A program made the translations under genes and the position numbers. Of a DNA stretch of 34,167 nt, positions 22,216 through 28,882 are shown one piece after another. Source of the DNA: JBBQSV01 sp038213615. Lineage in GTDB: Bacteria; Patescibacteriota; Saccharimonadia; Saccharimonadales; OMJO01. The stretch is from assembly GCA_038213615.1 (NCBI GenBank), contig JBBQSV010000007.1, forward strand, positions 1 to 34,167, written 5' to 3'. The notes beneath the pieces are model-generated. The model saw only the letters and a list, made by a program, of their open reading frames with translations. It made no database searches and was not told the DNA's origin. The first letter of the stretch is position 1. Each line of letters starts with the position of its first letter.

Positions 22216-22566
22216 ATGGATATTTTAGCAAAGGAAAGTATGTTAAAAGAAGAATACCCCTGGATGAGAGGTTTCGATGACGCAATTTTTGATTCTATAT
22301 TCAATGGTGATGGCGCTGTGGAGAGCAGGTTAGACCTACATTATTGTGGAGAAGAACTCGCATCTACTGTGGTACCCCCATTTTGTGAAATGAGTGTCGA
22401 GGCAGCTGCCTATGAGTTTATGGATGATGATGGTTTGCTTACACTCGGCCTTGACTCACTGCATAGATACATGGATGGATACGATGCAGCCTCCCACATG
22501 CTTGCATTAGAGGATGAGAGAGGTTTAATACCGCAACTTCCTGAAGGAGGGGGACATCGTGTCTAG
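22216..22566 (+). CDS. Hypothetical 116-aa acidic protein inserted between rplB and rpsS
   Basis: Not recognised. It lies inside one of the most conserved gene pairs of bacteria. It starts 2 nt after the rplB stop (AGAGGA upstream may serve as a weak ribosome binding site). Its last eight bases overlap rpsS, whose AAGGAGGGGG ribosome binding site is encoded by its own 3' end (Glu-Gly-Gly-Gly). The protein is very acidic and helical (RGFDDAIFDSIFNGDG near residues 19-34, MDDDGLLTLGLDSLHRYMDG later). The C-terminal EDERGLIPQLPEGG resembles part of the kinase-like protein at 14982. Arg is mostly AGA/AGG, unlike neighbouring ribosomal genes. The function is unknown. Confidence 0.65.
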   Translation: MDILAKESMLKEEYPWMRGFDDAIFDSIFNGDGAVESRLDLHYCGEELASTVVPPFCEMSVEAAAYEFMDDDGLLTLGLDSLHRYMDGYDAASHMLALEDERGLIPQLPEGGGHRV

Positions 22567-22834
22567 ATCACTAAAAAAAGGACCATTCATTGACCCCAAA
22601 CTAGCTAAAAAAGTAGCCGCTTTGGGCAGCGAAGATCGCACCATCATCAAGACCTGGGCCCGGGCCTGTACTATTTCGCCTGATTTTGTGGGTCGCACCA
22701 TTGCAGTTCACAACGGCAAAGTTCACGTGCCAGTATTCGTTACCGAAAACATGGTTGGTCATAAACTAGGTGAATTTAGCCCTACCCGTAAGTTCCGTCG
22801 TCATGGCGGTAAGATGGCAAAGGGCGGAGAATAA
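22559..22834 (+). CDS. rpsS: 30S ribosomal protein S19
   Basis: Small-subunit head protein at the A-site side, 91 aa (normal). It starts with GTG at 22559, inside the end of the preceding orphan ORF, with a very strong AAGGAGGGGG 6 nt upstream; this gives the standard N-terminus MSRSLKKGPFID. TWARACTISPDFVGRTIAVHNGK and GEFSPTRKFRRHG are typical of the family. Translation is evidently coupled to the orphan ORF. Confidence 0.98.
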   Translation: MSRSLKKGPFIDPKLAKKVAALGSEDRTIIKTWARACTISPDFVGRTIAVHNGKVHVPVFVTENMVGHKLGEFSPTRKFRRHGGKMAKGGE

Positions 22835-22835
22835 A

Positions 22836-23228
22836 ATGAGTGTTAAGGCTGTGGCTAAAAGAGTCCGTATTAGCCCCCGCAAAGTTGGCGTGGTAGCTAG
22901 CTTGGTGCGCGGACGCTCTGTAGCCGATGCCGTTACTATCTTGAATCACACCCCACATCGTTCAGCTGTAGCCGTTAAAAAGGTTATCGAAAGCGCCAAA
23001 GCTAATGCTGACTACAACCACGGCTACAAACCCGACAGCCTAGTTATTACATCTATAACCGTTACCCCCGGAATTCGTTACAAGCGTATTCGCCCAGTCG
23101 CCCGTGGTACCGCCCACCCTTATCAATTACGTACTTCACACATCACTGTATTAGTAGATGGCGACAAGCGAGAACTTAAAAAGCCAGCCGCCACAAAAGC
23201 CAAAACTGAATCTAAGGAGACCAAGTAA
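22836..23228 (+). CDS. rplV: 50S ribosomal protein L22
   Basis: Exit-tunnel protein, 130 aa. The ATG at 22836 (MSVKAVAKRVRISPRKV) is chosen because it follows GGCGGAG and the rpsS stop by 1 nt; an earlier in-frame ATG at 22770 lies within rpsS. The RISPRKV and RIRPVARGTAHPY elements are the family signatures, the latter next to the tunnel loop. A C-terminal Lys/Thr/Ala-rich tail of about 18 residues ends ESKETK, and its last codons carry AAGGAG for rpsC, which overlaps by one base. Confidence 0.97.
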   Translation: MSVKAVAKRVRISPRKVGVVASLVRGRSVADAVTILNHTPHRSAVAVKKVIESAKANADYNHGYKPDSLVITSITVTPGIRYKRIRPVARGTAHPYQLRTSHITVLVDGDKRELKKPAATKAKTESKETK

Positions 23229-23860
23229 TGGGTCAAAAAGTAAATCCAATCAGCATGCGTCTGCAAGTCAACAAAGATTGGCGTAGCCGTTGGTTCGCTA
23301 GCAAAAAAGATTACCCTAAGTTCTTGGCTCAGGACTTGGCAGTACGCCGTTTGATTGATAAACAATTAGGTAGTCGAGCAGCTATCCAAAAGGTTGACAT
23401 CGAGCGCTCGCCAAACCTAGTGACTATTACTATTCACACTGCCAAGGCTGGTGTGGTAATTGGCCGTGGTGGTAGTGGCGCCCAAGAACTAAAAGCAGCC
23501 GTAGAAAAGATCTTTGCCGTACCAACCCGTGTTAACATCGAAGAAATCAAGAAGGCAGAACTGTACGCCAAACTAGTGGCCGAAAACATTGCCCACCAAC
23601 TAGAACGCCGTATCGCTTTTCGTCGAGCCATGAAGCAATCTGCAGCCGCTACCATGCGTGCCGGCGCCCTAGGTATTCGTGTAGAAATGAGTGGCCGACT
23701 AGGTGGAGCAGAAATGTCACGTCGTGAAAAAGAAGTGTTAGGCAGCGTACCCCTGCACACTATTCGCGCCAACGTTGATTTTCACAAGACTACTGCTCAG
23801 TACCCTGGTGCTGGTTTGATTGGTATAAAAGTATGGATTTACAAGGGAGAGGTTGCCTAG
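23228..23860 (+). CDS. rpsC: 30S ribosomal protein S3
   Basis: Part of the mRNA entry channel and helicase activity of the 30S subunit, 210 aa. The KH domain motif VIGRGGSGAQEL is at about residues 76-87. The C-terminal domain has RRAMKQSAAATMRAGALGI and GRLGGAEMSRRE, all conserved. It is slightly shorter than the 233-residue E. coli protein because the C-terminal tail is missing, as in many bacteria. It has a one-base overlap with rplV. Confidence 0.98.
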   Translation: MGQKVNPISMRLQVNKDWRSRWFASKKDYPKFLAQDLAVRRLIDKQLGSRAAIQKVDIERSPNLVTITIHTAKAGVVIGRGGSGAQELKAAVEKIFAVPTRVNIEEIKKAELYAKLVAENIAHQLERRIAFRRAMKQSAAATMRAGALGIRVEMSGRLGGAEMSRREKEVLGSVPLHTIRANVDFHKTTAQYPGAGLIGIKVWIYKGEVA

Positions 23861-23861
23861 C

Positions 23862-24275
23862 ATGTTGATGCCAAGCCGAACTAAACACCGCAAGGTTAGA
23901 AAGGGCAAAATCCGTGGCGTATCAACGGCCGGTAACTACATTGCCTTTGGTCAGTATGCCTTGCAGGCGTTGGAAGGCGAGCGAATTACCTCTCGGCAGA
24001 TCGAGTCTGCTCGTCAGGCTATGACCCGCTACATCAAGCGTGGTGGTAAAATCTGGATCCGTATATTCCCGCACACCCCAGTAACCCGTAAACCTCAGGA
24101 CGTAAAGATGGGCAGCGGCAAGGGTAACCCCGAATTCTTTGTGGCCAAGGTTAAACCCGGCACTATTTTGTTCGAGATGCAGGGCGTTACCGAAGAGATC
24201 GCTCGCGAGGCCATGCGCCTAGCCGGACACAAGCTACCTATCAAGACTAAGTTCTTGATGAAGGAGGAGGCATAA
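23862..24275 (+). CDS. rplP: 50S ribosomal protein L16
   Basis: Large-subunit protein at the A-site tRNA elbow, 137 aa. The ATG at 23862 (MLMPSRTKHRKVRKG) fits the usual MLxPKRxKyRK start and lies 1 nt after the rpsC stop with GGGAGAGG upstream. A TTG at 23853 in the same frame would add three residues and is not needed. IWIRIFPHTPVTRKP and GSGKGNPEFFVA contain the conserved core, including the arginine hydroxylated in some bacteria. Confidence 0.97.
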   Translation: MLMPSRTKHRKVRKGKIRGVSTAGNYIAFGQYALQALEGERITSRQIESARQAMTRYIKRGGKIWIRIFPHTPVTRKPQDVKMGSGKGNPEFFVAKVKPGTILFEMQGVTEEIAREAMRLAGHKLPIKTKFLMKEEA

Positions 24276-24279
24276 GGCC

Positions 24280-24480
24280 ATGAAGATCGTAGAAATCCGC
24301 AAACTGTCGACCACCGATTTGACCACCCAAAGCTCTGGCTTGCGGGATGAAATTGCTGAAATGAAGCGACGCTTGCACATGGGAGAACTAACTAACGTCC
24401 GATCCATCCGAGCTAAGCGCAAAGATTTGGCTCGCATGCTAACAGTACTAGGCGAACACCTAGCTAAGGAGAAAATGTAA
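24280..24480 (+). CDS. rpmC: 50S ribosomal protein L29
   Basis: Small two-helix protein near the tunnel exit that helps bind trigger factor and SRP, 66 aa. The sequence is typical: a long helix MKIVEIRKLSTTDL..., then ELTNVRSIRAKRKDLARMLTVL. AAGGAGGAGG before the rplP stop serves as its ribosome binding site. Its last codons supply AAGGAG for rpsQ, with a one-base overlap. Confidence 0.95.
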   Translation: MKIVEIRKLSTTDLTTQSSGLRDEIAEMKRRLHMGELTNVRSIRAKRKDLARMLTVLGEHLAKEKM

Positions 24481-24833
24481 TGGCTAAAACTTTCATCGGC
24501 TTGGTCCGGTCAGACAAAGGCGACAAGACTATTGTGGTCGCCGTTACTACTAGTAAACGTCACCCACTGTACAAAAAGCAGTACCACGTCACTAAACGGT
24601 TCATGGCTCACGATGCTGACAACCAAGCTAAAATGGGTGACAAAGTCCAAATTAGCGAAACCCGACCAATCAGTGCCAGCAAGCACTTCAAACTAGACCA
24701 AATAATTGAAAAAGCTCAGGTCAAACACGTAGAGGCCACACCAGAAATCGTAGCCAAACCAGCCAAGATTGAGGTCAAGCCAGTTAAGACAACCAAGAAG
24801 AAGCCCGCACCCAAAGAGGAAAAGACCAAATGA
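24480..24833 (+). CDS. rpsQ: 30S ribosomal protein S17 with C-terminal extension
   Basis: OB-fold protein binding the 5' domain of 16S rRNA. The first 80 residues match S17 (GLVRSDKGDKTIVVAV, HPLYKKQYHVTKRFMAHD, GDKVQISETRPISASKHFKL). The product is 117 aa rather than about 84. The extra 35 residues form a Lys/Pro/Ala/Val-rich tail (VAKPAKIEVKPVKTTKKKP). It ends with TGA overlapping the rplN ATG (ATGA), a clear use of UGA as stop in this genome. Confidence 0.97.
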   Translation: MAKTFIGLVRSDKGDKTIVVAVTTSKRHPLYKKQYHVTKRFMAHDADNQAKMGDKVQISETRPISASKHFKLDQIIEKAQVKHVEATPEIVAKPAKIEVKPVKTTKKKPAPKEEKTK

Positions 24834-25198
24834 TACAACAAGAATCACGACTAGCCGTAACCGATAACTCCGGTGCCAAAGAAATTTTGTGCATTAGGGT
24901 TCTAGGTGGCACCCGCAAGCGTTACGCTCGCGTGGGTGATACCATCGTGGCTACTGTCAAACAGGCTAGCCCTACAGGCACCGTTAAGAAAAAGTCTGTG
25001 GTCAGAGCTGTAGTTGTCCGTACCCGTGACCAAATCAGGCGCAAAGATGGATCCACCATTAGCTTTGACGACAATGCCGCAGTTATTATTGGTGACGACA
25101 AATTGCCACGCGGTACTCGTATTTTTGGGCCCGTTCCTAGGGAACTACGCGAAAAAGGCTACGCCAAAATAATCAGCTTAGCTCCGGAGGTCCTGTAA
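24830..25198 (+). CDS. rplN: 50S ribosomal protein L14
   Basis: Large-subunit interface protein and binding site of the silencing factor RsfS, 122 aa (normal). It begins MIQQESRLAVTDNSGAKE, the conserved N-terminus. VKKKSVVRAVVVRTRDQIRRKDGS and FDDNAAVII, then GTRIFGPVPRELR, complete the family pattern. It overlaps rpsQ by 4 nt. CCGGAGG near its end is the rplX ribosome binding site. Confidence 0.98.
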   Translation: MIQQESRLAVTDNSGAKEILCIRVLGGTRKRYARVGDTIVATVKQASPTGTVKKKSVVRAVVVRTRDQIRRKDGSTISFDDNAAVIIGDDKLPRGTRIFGPVPRELREKGYAKIISLAPEVL

Positions 25199-25554
25199 TG
25201 AACAAGATATTCAAAATCCGGATCAAAAAGGGCGACACCGTGATGGTTAGAGCTGGCAAATACAAGGGTAAAACTGGCAAAGTATTGGCCACCCATCCTA
25301 GCGACAACAAGGTTACTGTAGAAGGTATTAATGTCATGAAAAAGCACATGAAGCCCAACAAGCAATATCCTCAGGGCGGCATTATTGATGTCACCGCACC
25401 AATGTGGGTCAGCAAAGTAGGTATCCTTGACCCAGCTGGCAAAAAAGCCAGCCGAATAGCCTACAAAGTAGACAAAGACGGCAACAAAACCCGTGTTTAC
25501 GCCAAGACCAGCAAAGAGATTCACCCTCCTAAACTTTCTGGGAGTAAGAGGTAA
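25198..25554 (+). CDS. rplX: 50S ribosomal protein L24
   Basis: Assembly initiator of the large subunit, 118 aa against 104 in E. coli. The KOW motif lies at about residues 12-30 (KGDTVMVRAGKYKGKTGKV). The typical NVMKKHMKPN and GGIIDVTAPMWVSKVGILDP follow. It shows one-base overlap with rplN and a GGAG before the following rplE. The C-terminus is slightly longer than usual and basic. Confidence 0.97.
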   Translation: MNKIFKIRIKKGDTVMVRAGKYKGKTGKVLATHPSDNKVTVEGINVMKKHMKPNKQYPQGGIIDVTAPMWVSKVGILDPAGKKASRIAYKVDKDGNKTRVYAKTSKEIHPPKLSGSKR

Positions 25555-25557
25555 ATT

Positions 25558-26199
25558 ATGACTGCATCTACAAAATCACCTGTCTCAAAAAAACCAGAAA
25601 GTTTGGCGGGTAAAGTAATGCCTAAAACTGCCAAGAAGGCGTCCACCACCACTTCCCGTCTAAAAAGTCTGTACACCGACAAGCTAGTTAAAGAGCTGGC
25701 TAGTGAGCTAAAACTAGCCAACGTTAACCAAGTGCCAAAGATAGAGAAAGTGGTTGTTAACGTAGGTTTGGGCCGCGCAAAAGACGATAAAAAAATCATC
25801 GCTGCTGCCAGCAACACCATCCGTAAAATTACGGGTCAACAGCCTATCGACACCATCGCCAAGCTTTCTATCGCCGGTTTCAAACTGCGCGAAGGCAACA
25901 AGATTGGTATCAAGACCACCCTACGTGGTGACCGCATGTACGAATTCCTAGACCGTGTCATCAATGTTGTGTTGCCACGTTTGCGTGACTTTCACGGCGT
26001 TAGCAACAAGGCTTTTGATAAGTCTGGCAACTTTAGCCTAGGTTTTAGCGAACAATCGGTGTTTCCAGAGCTGAGCTTTGAAGAAACCACCACAGCTCAT
26101 GGTTTGCAATTAACAGTAGTAATTAACTGCCTAGATAGGGCACACGCCAAGGTTTTGCTAGAAAAGCTTGGTCTGCCGTTCGAAAAGGAGGCCAAATAA
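25558..26199 (+). CDS. rplE: 50S ribosomal protein L5 with N-terminal extension
   Basis: Binds 5S rRNA and contacts the P-site tRNA. The product is 213 aa against about 179; the first 33 residues are a Lys/Ser/Thr-rich extension before the normal start-like segment SRLKSLYTDKLVKEL. The conserved core is VPKIEKVVVNVGLG, KLSIAGFKLREGNKIGIKTTLRG and RDFHGVSNKAFDKSGNFSLG. Internal Met22 could serve as a later start but has no ribosome binding site, whereas AAGAGG precedes the ATG at 25558. AAAAGGAGG at its end serves rpsN. Confidence 0.97.
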   Translation: MTASTKSPVSKKPESLAGKVMPKTAKKASTTTSRLKSLYTDKLVKELASELKLANVNQVPKIEKVVVNVGLGRAKDDKKIIAAASNTIRKITGQQPIDTIAKLSIAGFKLREGNKIGIKTTLRGDRMYEFLDRVINVVLPRLRDFHGVSNKAFDKSGNFSLGFSEQSVFPELSFEETTTAHGLQLTVVINCLDRAHAKVLLEKLGLPFEKEAK

Positions 26200-26200
26200 C

Positions 26201-26470
26201 ATGGCTAAGAAATCAAGCATAGCCCGCGACCTAAAGAGGTCCAAGATGATCGATAAATTCGCCGACAAACGTGCCGAGCTAAAGAAAATGGGCGACCGCG
26301 AATCACTGCACCTGTTACCACGTAATTCATCCCCTACTCGTCGCAAGAATCGCTGCATGGAAACCGGACGATCGCGTGCTTACATGCGCCAGTTTGGCCT
26401 GAGTCGTATTAGTTTCCGCGAACACGCAAGCAAGGGTGAAATCCCTGGTGTAACTAAATCAAGCTGGTAA
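26201..26470 (+). CDS. rpsN: 30S ribosomal protein S14, zinc-free form
   Basis: Small-subunit head protein, 89 aa. The ATG at 26201 (MAKKSSIARDLKR) follows AAAAGGAGG and is preferred over an in-frame ATG at 26168 inside rplE. The C-terminal half reads LLPRNSSPTRRKNRCMETGRS, then FGLSRISFREHAS. The two CxxC pairs of the zinc-binding form are absent, so this is the C-minus type found in E. coli and many others. Together with L36 and RpoC it contributes to a zinc-poor translation and transcription set. Confidence 0.97.
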   Translation: MAKKSSIARDLKRSKMIDKFADKRAELKKMGDRESLHLLPRNSSPTRRKNRCMETGRSRAYMRQFGLSRISFREHASKGEIPGVTKSSW

Positions 26471-26486
26471 GGAAGGAGCAAGAAAT

Positions 26487-26888
26487 ATGTCAAAAACTAC
26501 AACTGATCCAATAGCCGATATGCTTGCTCGTATTCGCAACGCCATCGCTGTGAACAAAGCAACTATCAACCTGCCGCACTCTAAAATCAAAGAGTCGGTT
26601 GCCAAGCTGTTAAAAGACAGTGGCTTTATCGTGGGCGTCAAAGTAGAGCCTGCCGAAGTTGGCAAACAACTAGTCATCGATATCATAAACCCTGGCAACA
26701 ACGCCAAAATTACCGAAATTAAGCGACTGAGCACGCCAGGACGACGTCACTACGTGGGTAGCGACAAAATTCCTGTAGTCAAACGGGGCCGTGGACTTGT
26801 CATTGTATCAACCAGCAAAGGTTTGATGACCGGCAACGATGCCAAGAAGCAAAAAGTCGGTGGCGAATTAATCTGTAAGGTCTATTAG
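26487..26888 (+). CDS. rpsH: 30S ribosomal protein S8
   Basis: Central-domain assembly protein, 133 aa. It starts TDPIADMLARIRNAI after the first residues, the usual S8 opening. The C-terminal rRNA-binding signature is STSKGLMTGNDAKKQKVGGELICKVY. In E. coli it represses the spc operon by binding near the rplE start; no similar structure was sought in detail here. GGAAGGAGC lies about 10 nt before the ATG. Confidence 0.98.
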   Translation: MSKTTTDPIADMLARIRNAIAVNKATINLPHSKIKESVAKLLKDSGFIVGVKVEPAEVGKQLVIDIINPGNNAKITEIKRLSTPGRRHYVGSDKIPVVKRGRGLVIVSTSKGLMTGNDAKKQKVGGELICKVY

Positions 26889-26889
26889 T

Positions 26890-27429
26890 ATGAGCAGAAT
26901 TGGACGATCACCAGTTAAAATTCCCGGCGGCGTGACTATTGTCAGCGACAAGCAAAAGATTGCTGTTACTGGTCCAAAGGGTGCCCTAGAAACTCCAATG
27001 CTGGCCGGGCTTACAGTTGCACAGGCCGAACAAGAACTAACTGTTAGCCGTGTTAACGACGAAGCCGAAAACCGAGCCCGCCACGGATTGCTAAGGTCGC
27101 TGATCAATAACATGGTTGTTGGTGTCACCGATGGTTTTAGCAAGCAGCTAGAGCTTAACGGGGTAGGTTACAGAGTCAGCCTGGGCGGCAACGAACTAAA
27201 GTTTGCCCTGGGCTTCTCACACGAAGTTAAGTATGTTTTGCCAACTGGTATCAACGCTGCTATCGAGCAGAACATTATCACCATTAGTGGCATAGACAAG
27301 CAACAGGTTGGCCAAGTGGCCGCCGAAATCCGTGCTTTAAAGAAGCCAGAACCCTACAAGGGCAAAGGTATCAAGTACGTTGGCGAGCGCATTATTCGCA
27401 AATCTGGTAAATCAGGTAAGGAAAAATAG
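26890..27429 (+). CDS. rplF: 50S ribosomal protein L6
   Basis: Large-subunit protein near the sarcin-ricin loop, 179 aa. MSRIGRSPVKIPGGV is the standard N-terminus. The second domain has LELNGVGYRVSLGGNELKFALGFSHEV, and the C-terminal signature KKPEPYKGKGIKYVGERIIRKSGKSGK is intact. It follows the rpsH stop by 1 nt and ends 1 nt before rplR. Confidence 0.98.
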   Translation: MSRIGRSPVKIPGGVTIVSDKQKIAVTGPKGALETPMLAGLTVAQAEQELTVSRVNDEAENRARHGLLRSLINNMVVGVTDGFSKQLELNGVGYRVSLGGNELKFALGFSHEVKYVLPTGINAAIEQNIITISGIDKQQVGQVAAEIRALKKPEPYKGKGIKYVGERIIRKSGKSGKEK

Positions 27430-27430
27430 T

Positions 27431-27787
27431 ATGAGCCGTTTAAGTATCAAGTCAAACAACCAAACCCAACGAGCTAAGCGTTCACGTACTAATACCGTGG
27501 GTTCTAGTGAACGACCCCGTTTATCGGTATTTGTTAGTGGTCTACATGTATCTGCACAGGTAATCGACGACAGTAAGCAATCTACAATTGTGGCTTCTAC
27601 ATCTGTAGGCAACAGCAAATTGAGTGGTAGTCTGACAGAAAAAGCCACCTGGGTTGGTCACGACGTAGCCAAGAAGGCCAAGGCCAAAAAGGTTACCAAA
27701 GTAGTATTCGACCGTGGAGCCAAACTTTATCATGGTAGAATTAAGGCTTTAGCAGATGCTGCCAGAGAAGAAGGATTGGAATTTTAA
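27431..27787 (+). CDS. rplR: 50S ribosomal protein L18
   Basis: Binds 5S rRNA together with L5. The product is 118 aa when started at the ATG at 27431 (MSRLSIKSNNQTQRAKR); the in-frame ATG at 27380 lies within rplF and is rejected. RPRLSVFVSGLHVSAQVIDD and KVTKVVFDRGAKLYHGRIKALADAAREEGLEF are the typical core and end. TAAGGA before the rplF stop acts as ribosome binding site. Confidence 0.97.
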   Translation: MSRLSIKSNNQTQRAKRSRTNTVGSSERPRLSVFVSGLHVSAQVIDDSKQSTIVASTSVGNSKLSGSLTEKATWVGHDVAKKAKAKKVTKVVFDRGAKLYHGRIKALADAAREEGLEF

Positions 27788-27789
27788 TT

Positions 27790-28359
27790 ATGCCTATGGA
27801 CCAAAGACAAAGCCGACCACGCCGACCTGACCACGTTCAGGAGGAAAAACAGTTCGACGAACGCGTTGTAAACATTGACCGTGTTGCCCGCGTAGTTAAG
27901 GGCGGCCGTCGATTCCGTTTCCGCGCTCTAGTAGTGCTAGGTGACCACAAAGGCAAAGTAGGTGTTGGTACTGCCAAAGGCGCCGACGTGACTGCAGCCA
28001 TCACCAAAGCCACAGAAGTAGCCAAGAAAAACGTAGTTGAGATTAATATTTACAAAGAAACTCTGCCACACGAAGCCGAGGCCAAAGTTAGCGGTGCTTG
28101 CATATTGTTGTTACCGGCTAGCCCGGGTACTGGATTGATTGCTGGCGGTGCTGTACGAACTGTCCTAGAAGTAGCCGGTATCAGTAATGCTCTGTCTAAA
28201 TCACTGGGCAGCTCTAACAAGCTAAATGTCGCCTACGCTACTGTTGAGGCACTGAAATCAATAGAAAAGCCTAGCAACTGGCACACTCGCCGCCAAGCCG
28301 TCATTACCGACAAAAAAGCAGCTGCCACAGCTAAAGTTAAAACCGAGGTCAAAGCGTAA
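27790..28359 (+). CDS. rpsE: 30S ribosomal protein S5
   Basis: Accuracy-related small-subunit protein, 189 aa against 167 in E. coli. The double-stranded-RNA-binding-like domain has ERVVNIDRVARVVKGGRRFRF, and the second domain has PASPGTGLIAGGAVRTVLEVAGI. A C-terminal Lys/Ala/Thr-rich tail (about 20 residues) follows the core. Its stop overlaps the rplO ATG by one base, leaving no room for rpmD (uL30), which normally lies here. Confidence 0.98.
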   Translation: MPMDQRQSRPRRPDHVQEEKQFDERVVNIDRVARVVKGGRRFRFRALVVLGDHKGKVGVGTAKGADVTAAITKATEVAKKNVVEINIYKETLPHEAEAKVSGACILLLPASPGTGLIAGGAVRTVLEVAGISNALSKSLGSSNKLNVAYATVEALKSIEKPSNWHTRRQAVITDKKAAATAKVKTEVKA

Positions 28360-28829
28360 TGAAATTCAACGAACTACAAGTAGCATCCAAAAAATCCGCT
28401 AAACGTGTAGGCCGTGGTATAGCCGCTGGCCAGGGTAAAACCGCCGGACGCGGTACCAAGGGCCAAAAATCTCGTACTGGCAAGGGCAAACGCCCTGGTT
28501 TTGAAGGTGGCCAGACACCACTAATGAAGCGCATTCCTAAACTGCCTGGCTTTACATCACACCGACCAGTAGTAGAGACTATTTATACCGGTCAACTAGA
28601 TGAACTAGGTGCTAATGTTGATAACCACAAACTGGCCGAGGCTGGCTTGGTTAGCAGCGCTTACGTCAAGGTCAAACTGATCGTCAAAGGTGAAGTTACC
28701 AAAAAGGTGACCGTCAAACTGCAGGGTGCCAGCAAAACCGCTGCCCAAGCTGTAGAAAAAGCTGGTGGCAAGTTCGAAAAAGTCGTCCAAATCGGCCGCC
28801 CCAAAAAAGCCAAGCCTGATACCAAATAA
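28359..28829 (+). CDS. rplO: 50S ribosomal protein L15
   Basis: Late-assembly large-subunit protein, 156 aa. The Gly/Lys-rich N-terminal segment (KRVGRGIAAGQGKTAGRGTKGQKSR, given here as the zone around residues 15-40) and FEGGQTPLMKRIPKLPGF are diagnostic. It has a Lys-rich short tail ending PKKAKPDTK. It directly follows rpsE without uL30. An ATCATCC/GGGTGAT hairpin and a TATACT box separate it from secY. Confidence 0.97.
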   Translation: MKFNELQVASKKSAKRVGRGIAAGQGKTAGRGTKGQKSRTGKGKRPGFEGGQTPLMKRIPKLPGFTSHRPVVETIYTGQLDELGANVDNHKLAEAGLVSSAYVKVKLIVKGEVTKKVTVKLQGASKTAAQAVEKAGGKFEKVVQIGRPKKAKPDTK

Positions 28830-28843
28830 CAACGTCTGAGCCT

Positions 28844-28871
28844 ATCATCCGGGGGGTGATTTATGTATACT
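28844..28871 (+). promoter_or_regulatory. Hairpin and possible -10 box before secY
   Basis: ATCATCC (28844-28850) pairs with GGGTGAT (28854-28860), with one G-U pair and a 3-nt loop, and TATACT follows at 28866-28871. No convincing -35 exists. GAGGGA at 28872-28877 is the secY ribosome binding site. The element could be the 3' hairpin of the spc mRNA or an internal promoter. Confidence 0.35.
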
Positions 28872-28882
28872 GAGGGAAGTCT

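Noticed and set aside
23853..23861. TTG start for rplP
   Set aside because: It overlaps the rpsC stop and adds PS before the usual MLMP start; the ATG at 23862 fits the family.
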